Shown here in pieces: positions 59,343-64,000 of a DNA stretch of 64,000 bases; position 1 is the stretch's first letter, and every line of letters begins with the position of its first letter. Position numbers and translations under genes: made by a program. The notes under the pieces were generated by a model, which searched no databases, was not told the DNA's origin, and saw nothing but the letters and a program-made list of their open reading frames with translations. The stretch is from contig NZ_JAATOT010000008.1 of NCBI RefSeq assembly GCF_011806455.1, positions 124,001 to 188,000 on the forward strand, in the 5' to 3' direction. The DNA comes from Celeribacter sp. HF31 (GTDB lineage: Bacteria > Pseudomonadota > Alphaproteobacteria > Rhodobacterales > Rhodobacteraceae).

Positions 59343-60272
59343 TTAATTCCCCGCCAGCGGGTGATGCGTCAGCACCAATTCTTTCAGCCGCTCGTCCAGA
59401 ACATGGGTGTAAATCTCGGTCGTCGACAGATCGGCATGGCCCAAAAGCGTCTGGATCGCCCGCAAATCGGCACCATGCGCCAAAAGATGCGTCGCGAAGG
59501 CGTGACGCAGCGTGTGGGGCGTCACCTTGGCGGGGCTGACGCCGGCGCGCACGGCGATGTCCTTGATCAGTTGGTAGAACCGAATGCGGGTGAAATGCCC
59601 GGTCTTGCCGCGCGAGGGAAAGAGAAACGCCGAGGGTTTCTCACCCTTTTCGCGCTTGGCCAGCTCTTCGCCCGCGTCACGGGTTTCGAGCCAAATTTTG
59701 AGCGCGGCGCGTGCCGGATCGGACAGCGGCACCATGCGCTCCTTGCCGCCTTTGCCGAGGATCAACAGCATCCGCGGGTCGCCCCGCGTGGCCGAAACGG
59801 GCAGGGACACAAGCTCGGAAACCCGCATGCCGGTGGCATATAAAAGTTCCATCAGGCAAATGTTGCGCTGGCGGTCGGCCTCGGTGCGGCCCACCTCTTG
59901 CACGGCTTCCAAAAGCCGGGAAACTTCTTCCTCTGAGAGGGTTTTCGGCAGGCGTTTCGCACGTCCCGGTCCCTTGATCTGGATCGCCGGATTGTCGTCG
60001 CGCCAGCCTTCTTCAAAAGCAAAACGGTAGAGCTGTTTGATGGATGACAGCCGCCGCGCGCGGGTGGATTGCGCCAGCCCTTCGGCCTCGCAGGCCACCA
60101 GATAGGCCTCGATCTCGGCACGCTCGGCGGAGGCGAAACCCTTGCCGCGCCGGGCGAGCCATTCGGAAAATCCCAGTAAATCCCGCCCGTAAGATTCGCG
60201 CGTGTTCTCGGCGGCACCCAATTCGGCCAACTGCGCCTCGGCAAAGCGCGAAATCCAGCCGTGATCGCTCAT
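59343..60272 (-). CDS. xerD: Tyrosine recombinase XerD
   Basis: 309 residues. The N-terminal SAM-like core-binding domain (FAEAQLAELGAAENTRESYGRDLLGFSEWL) and catalytic domain with GMRVSELVSLP (Arg), GKGGKERMVPL (Lys), HTLRHAFATHLLAHGADLRAIQTLLGHADLSTTEIYTHV (His, Arg, His, Tyr) identify a site-specific recombinase. XerD with XerC resolves chromosome dimers at dif. Its start overlaps the stop of the upstream secreted-protein gene by ATGA. Confidence 0.92.
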   Translation of the reverse strand: MSDHGWISRFAEAQLAELGAAENTRESYGRDLLGFSEWLARRGKGFASAERAEIEAYLVACEAEGLAQSTRARRLSSIKQLYRFAFEEGWRDDNPAIQIKGPGRAKRLPKTLSEEEVSRLLEAVQEVGRTEADRQRNICLMELLYATGMRVSELVSLPVSATRGDPRMLLILGKGGKERMVPLSDPARAALKIWLETRDAGEELAKREKGEKPSAFLFPSRGKTGHFTRIRFYQLIKDIAVRAGVSPAKVTPHTLRHAFATHLLAHGADLRAIQTLLGHADLSTTEIYTHVLDERLKELVLTHHPLAGN

Positions 60273-61849
60273 CCGCGCCGCTCCAAAAGCAGGAGTTCCA
60301 GCGCTGCGCGTCGTGCCGTGGCCTCAAGCCCGATGGCCCGGAAGAACTGGATCGCATCCGACAACTCATCGAGATCGCCAGCAGCCCCGCCTTCGAGCAA
60401 CTCAATCGCGCGCAGGATGGCCTCGCCCAGTCGTTTTTCACTCACCAGAGACGACAGACGCACCGGTATGCCGGTGCCTCGGAACCCCTGCGCAATCGCG
60501 CGGGCCTGAGCCTCGCTTTGCCGCTGCGTCGGCAGATCGCCCACGGCAATGCCGTGCAGGAAGCGTTGCTCTTTCGTGAGTTCAGGACTCCATTTCAGCG
60601 CAATCCGCTCATAGTCCGGCGACAAAAGCGCCACTTCAAAGGCAATCTCCGAGGCCTCGCCGGTCAGGGGCAGGGTCGAAAGCGGTGTGGCGTAAAGTTC
60701 GGCAAAGACGCTCTGAAGACCCGCCGCCCGCATCGCATCCCAGACCGGCGGCAAACTGCGCGCAAGGCCGTCAACATCCCTTGCCACAAGGCTTTTCTCA
60801 AAGTCCTGCAACGCGTCGATCCGGTCCCAGATGCCGCCCGAGGCCGCCGGAAGATGCTCCGACCAGATACCAAGCCAGCGGTTCGGAGACAGGGCCCCCA
60901 CGCGGGCCAAACGTTCGGCGGCGGTGGCGCGCGCTTTCCAGCCGGAGCTGGCGCGCAGATCGCTTTGGGCAAAGGCCAGCGGCAAAGAAGTCGTCGGCAG
61001 CGGCTCGCCGATGGCCTCCATCAGGCGAAAAGTCAGCGGCGTCGGATGCTCCGGCGCGGGCAGGGGCGGCTCGCCTTCGAACAGCTCGGGATCGAGAAAC
61101 CGCGCCAAAAGCTCGCCTTGATTTTCGCGAATAAGCCCCAGCGCCTCGCCGGTCTCCAAGGTGAGCGCCGCCGCGTCCCAATCGCCACTGCGTGCAAGGC
61201 AAAAGATCCGCGCCTGCAAGGTGGGCGACAGCCCTGGCGTGTGGGTCAAGCGGACGCAGGCCTCATCTTCGGTGCCGAGCAGGAGTTTGGTGTCAAAAGA
61301 GCGGCGGAAGATCTCTGGCGTGCTGAGGCCCGCGAGAGACATCAGCGAATCCGCTTCGTCCAACAGGCCTTGCGACAAGAGCGCATCGATCCGGGCGAGG
61401 AACAGCCGTCCGTCGCGATCCGACAGAACCGGCGGGTCCAATTCGGCCAGCACCAGCGTGTTCAAGAGCCGCCTTGAGGCCGGCAAAAGATCGGGCCGCG
61501 TCGAGATTGTCCTGATCCGCCGCGCGATGTCGCTGGCGGTCGAGGCCCCCCAAAGCCCGCGCGGCAATCCGGTGACCGAACTGGGCAAGAGCCCGGCCTG
61601 ATCCGGATCGGGGGCGTCGAGCGGCAGGACGCTGACGTCTTCGGGCAGGGCACTCTCGGCGATGTCGCTGGCGGCAGGCGGGGTTGCGGCACGGGGCGCG
61701 TCCAAAGTGTCGGAGAGCCAATCGATGGCGGAGAGCGGTCTGTCCACACCGCTGGTCTGCGCGACAACCGGTGCGCTGCTCAGCAGTGCAATCACGGCCA
61801 TCGGCGCACAACAGGTGAGAAACCGAGAGAGACCTAAGCGCATGCTCAC
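60269..61849 (-). CDS. Secreted protein of unknown function coupled to xerD
   Basis: 526 residues from GTG 61849 (ATG at 61843 is an alternative). A signal peptide (FLTCCAPMAVIALLSSAPVVAQ) is followed by an all-helical-looking, Leu/Ala-rich protein without recognisable motifs; repeated patterns such as LARIDALLSQGLLDEADSLMSLAG and LARSGDWDAAALTLETGEALG resemble TPR-like helical pairs. I do not know the function. Overlaps both the small upstream gene (GTGA) and xerD (ATGA), so it belongs to a tightly coupled unit. Confidence 0.8.
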   Translation of the reverse strand: MSMRLGLSRFLTCCAPMAVIALLSSAPVVAQTSGVDRPLSAIDWLSDTLDAPRAATPPAASDIAESALPEDVSVLPLDAPDPDQAGLLPSSVTGLPRGLWGASTASDIARRIRTISTRPDLLPASRRLLNTLVLAELDPPVLSDRDGRLFLARIDALLSQGLLDEADSLMSLAGLSTPEIFRRSFDTKLLLGTEDEACVRLTHTPGLSPTLQARIFCLARSGDWDAAALTLETGEALGLIRENQGELLARFLDPELFEGEPPLPAPEHPTPLTFRLMEAIGEPLPTTSLPLAFAQSDLRASSGWKARATAAERLARVGALSPNRWLGIWSEHLPAASGGIWDRIDALQDFEKSLVARDVDGLARSLPPVWDAMRAAGLQSVFAELYATPLSTLPLTGEASEIAFEVALLSPDYERIALKWSPELTKEQRFLHGIAVGDLPTQRQSEAQARAIAQGFRGTGIPVRLSSLVSEKRLGEAILRAIELLEGGAAGDLDELSDAIQFFRAIGLEATARRAALELLLLERRG

Positions 61850-61983
61850 TTCAGCTCGATCTCCGTGGGCACCACCTGCTCGGAGCGTTCGGGCGACAAA
61901 TCGCCGACATAGGCAAAGCCGATGAAGCCGATGAGGCCCAACAAAATAAGGATGGCCAAAAGGCGAAAGAGAAATTTACGCAA
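61846..61983 (-). CDS. 45-residue single-span membrane protein, TTG start
   Basis: Starts at TTG 61983 with GGAGG nine bases upstream and ends at TGA 61848-61846, overlapping the next GTG by four bases. The product starts LRKFLFRLLAILILLGLIG, a basic N-terminus and one membrane helix continuing to about residue 26 (FIGFAYVG), then a short polar tail DLSPERSEQVVPTEIELK. Function unknown. The coupling to the secreted protein and XerD genes, together with the ribosome site, support it as a real gene missed by size cut-offs. Confidence 0.72.
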   Translation of the reverse strand: MRKFLFRLLAILILLGLIGFIGFAYVGDLSPERSEQVVPTEIELK

Positions 61984-62231
61984 GGTCGACTGCCTCCAAT
62001 CGCGCCCCTTAAGGGCGGTTTTATTCCCGATCTTAGCCGGAGTTTGCCTCCGAACCGGGTTTCTTTGGCTTTATATATGGCATTTTTCGTGAGATCACGC
62101 CATTGAGAGAACGAAAATTTGATCAGCGGGATTTTGCCGTGCTCTTGGTCTGGAGACTGTGCGAAACCTGCGGCAAAGGCGGTTGCGCGCAAGGCCGTGT
62201 CAGGGTAGGCGAAGTCGGTGATACAAGAGGG

Positions 62232-62798
62232 ATGGCACAGGTGGCTGGAGGGGCCGGGGCATTGAAGAAAACCGTTGCACTGGTCGGCATGATGGGCGCC
62301 GGGAAAACCGCCGTGGGCAAGGCTTTGGCCGCGCGTTTGGACGTGCCCTTTCTGGATTCGGACGCGGAGATCGAAAAAGCCGCCGACCGCACCATCGCGG
62401 AGATTTTCACAGATCATGGCGAGGCGTTTTTCCGCAGCCGCGAGAGCGAGGTGATCGGACGTTTGCTGGAAAACCACCGGGCGATCCTCTCGACCGGCGG
62501 GGGCGCGTTTCTGTCGGAGGTGAACCGCGAGATGATCGCCGAAAAAGGCGTGGCGGTTTGGCTTAAGGCCGATCTCGATTTGCTGTGGAACCGCGTGAAA
62601 CACAAAAGCACCCGGCCGCTTTTGCGCACCGAAAACCCCTATGAGACGTTGAAAAATCTCGTCGCGGCGCGCGAGCCGTTTTACGCGCAGGCGGGCGTCG
62701 TGGTGGAGGCCGAGCCGAAACTCTCGATCGAGGGCATGGCGGATAAGGTCGTCGAGGCGCTCAGGGCGCACGGCGGCATTCTGGAGGAAGATCAATGA
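62232..62798 (+). CDS. aroK: Shikimate kinase
   Basis: 188 residues from ATG 62232; a TTG at 62262 with GGAGG upstream would give LKKTVALVGMMGAGKT as the start and is a real alternative. Walker A is GMMGAGKTAVG, then DSDAEIEKAADRTIAEIF (shikimate-binding Asp), FRSRESEV, STGGGAFL and the lid RPLLRTENPYETL. It phosphorylates shikimate in aromatic amino-acid synthesis. Its stop overlaps aroB by ATGA. Confidence 0.93.
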   Translation: MAQVAGGAGALKKTVALVGMMGAGKTAVGKALAARLDVPFLDSDAEIEKAADRTIAEIFTDHGEAFFRSRESEVIGRLLENHRAILSTGGGAFLSEVNREMIAEKGVAVWLKADLDLLWNRVKHKSTRPLLRTENPYETLKNLVAAREPFYAQAGVVVEAEPKLSIEGMADKVVEALRAHGGILEEDQ

Positions 62799-63904
62799 CC
62801 TATCAAACTGTCCACGTGCCTCTGGGGGATCGCGCCTATGATGTTCGGATCGGCGAGGGGCTTGTGGGTGAGGCCGGCGCCCATATCGCGCCGCTTTTGG
62901 GCAAGAAGAAAAAAGTCTTTGTGCTGACCGATGAAACCGTCGCCGGGCTGCATCTCGACGCCCTGCGCGCGGGGCTCTCGGCGTCTGGCATCGACATGGT
63001 GGCGCTGGCGCTTCCAGCAGGCGAAAGCACCAAGGCCTGGCCGCAATTCACCCGCGCGGTGGAATGGCTTTTGGAAGAGAAATGCGAGCGGCGCGACATC
63101 GTTGTGGCCTTTGGTGGCGGTGTGATCGGCGATCTGGCGGGGTTTGCCGCCTCCGTGCTGCGCCGGGGGGTGCGGTTTGTGCAAATCCCGACGACGCTTT
63201 TGGCCCAGGTCGACAGTTCTGTCGGCGGTAAAACCGGCATCAATGCACCGCAGGGCAAGAACCTGATCGGCGCCTTTCACCAGCCCTCCCTGGTGCTCGC
63301 CGATATTTCCATCCTCGGCACGCTGACCGCGCGGGACTTCCTTGCGGGTTACGGCGAGGTGCAGAAATACGGGCTTTTGGGCGACGAGGCGTTCTTTGAA
63401 TGGCTCGAAGCCAATGGCCCCGCGCTGGCCGCCGGTGATCTGGAGCTGCGGGCCGAGGCTGTGCGCCGCTCGGTGCAGATGAAGGCCGACATCGTCGAAC
63501 GCGACGAGACCGAACAGGGCGACCGCGCGCTTTTGAACCTCGGGCATACGTTCTGCCATGTGCTGGAATCCGCGACCGGCTATTCCGACCGGTTGCTGCA
63601 TGGCGAAGGCGTGGCCATCGGCTGCGCTCTGGCGTTTGAATTGTCTTCGCGTCTGGGGCTCTGTTCGCAGGAGGCGCCTTCGCGTGTGCGCGCACATCTC
63701 AAGGCGATGGGGATGAAATGCGATCTCTCTGATATCGAGGGCGTTTTGCCCTCTGCCGAGGCGTTGGTCGATCTCATGGCGCAGGACAAGAAGGTCATCG
63801 ACGGGCAGTTGCGGTTTATCCTCGCACGCGGCATCGGGTCGGCTTTCGTGACCGCCGATGTACCGCGCGATGCGGTGGTCCAATTGCTGAAAGATGCGCT
63901 TTAA
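62795..63904 (+). CDS. aroB: 3-dehydroquinate synthase
   Basis: 369 residues. NAD-binding FGGGVIGDLAGFAASVLRRGVRFVQIPTTLLAQVDSSVGGKTGINAPQGKNLIGAFHQP-type text spans about 107-165, followed by GYGEVQKYG and LLNLGHTFCHVLES (metal-binding His). The enzyme cyclises DAHP to 3-dehydroquinate, an early step of the shikimate pathway. Coupled to aroK. The 96 bp from its stop to the window end hold no recognisable feature. Confidence 0.97.
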   Translation: MTYQTVHVPLGDRAYDVRIGEGLVGEAGAHIAPLLGKKKKVFVLTDETVAGLHLDALRAGLSASGIDMVALALPAGESTKAWPQFTRAVEWLLEEKCERRDIVVAFGGGVIGDLAGFAASVLRRGVRFVQIPTTLLAQVDSSVGGKTGINAPQGKNLIGAFHQPSLVLADISILGTLTARDFLAGYGEVQKYGLLGDEAFFEWLEANGPALAAGDLELRAEAVRRSVQMKADIVERDETEQGDRALLNLGHTFCHVLESATGYSDRLLHGEGVAIGCALAFELSSRLGLCSQEAPSRVRAHLKAMGMKCDLSDIEGVLPSAEALVDLMAQDKKVIDGQLRFILARGIGSAFVTADVPRDAVVQLLKDAL

Positions 63905-64000
63905 ACTGCAGTCAGGACATTTTGTTGCGCAATGTGAGGTCGCGGCGAAGAAAAGCTTTTAAGTTAGCGCTATCGACTTTGGCTGAGCCGCACCATGTCC

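Overview
The window reads as chromosomal DNA of a marine-type alphaproteobacterium of the order Rhodobacterales (Roseobacter group). The reasons are high GC with strong third-position G/C bias, the block amidase - PBP1A - prfB, a prfB without the programmed frameshift, IalB and RskA-type proteins, CtrA- and Zur-type sites of alphaproteobacterial form, and an overall protein style typical of Rhodobacteraceae. I cannot fix the genus. I see no rRNA, tRNA, CRISPR array, insertion sequence or prophage.

Layout. 1-4.8 kb: RodZ-like protein, ispG, a periplasmic DsbA-family protein and a PLP aminotransferase. 4.9-12.1 kb: cell-wall/translation block (amidase, PBP1A, prfB), interrupted by a zinT gene with a Zur-type palindrome, a methyltransferase and a GNAT gene on the opposite strand. 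12.4-18.3 kb: a compact sulfide/persulfide oxidation operon (two YeeE/YedE-type membrane proteins, persulfide dioxygenase, rhodanese-like protein, a rhodanese-SQR fusion and a SulP permease). 18.3-19.8 kb: a DMT exporter and a divergent MarR regulator sharing two strong palindromes. 19.8-23.2 kb: an APH-type kinase and TRAP permeases, divergent from a lyxose-isomerase-like cupin. 23.3-27 kb: a beta-propeller protein, a di-heme MauG/CCP-type protein and a secreted FG-GAP/ASPIC protein. 27-34.4 kb: a ROK regulator divergent from xylF-H-G-B-A. 34.5-37.6 kb: glpD-glpK. 37.8-40.9 kb: a truncated CysG-like protein, adenine deaminase and a small lipoprotein. 40.9-43.7 kb: a hydroxyacid dehydrogenase, an ECF sigma/RskA anti-sigma pair and a DUF7282-like secreted protein. 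44-46.3 kb: an octaheme cytochrome c of the OTR family coupled to a membrane cytochrome b. 46.3-52.6 kb: envelope genes (lipoprotein, MepK-like endopeptidase, L,D-transpeptidase, LpxD, a special ACP plus ketosynthase). 52.7-57 kb: IalB, a strong small-RNA candidate, a HerA-like ATPase and an anchored RTX protein behind a CtrA-type box. 57-64 kb: rlmJ, a CNNM/CorC protein, xerD, a secreted unknown, a tiny membrane protein, aroK and aroB.

How they fit. The sulfur operon would oxidise sulfide through persulfide to sulfite with electrons entering quinone. The OTR/cytochrome b pair could draw electrons from the same quinone pool for an oxyanion acceptor. Xylose and glycerol genes feed central metabolism. 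Most of the remainder is envelope housekeeping. The observations I rate highest are the unlisted small RNA near 53.8 kb, the membrane-anchored OTR module with its dense upstream repeats, the rhodanese-SQR fusion, and the CtrA box in front of the RTX gene.
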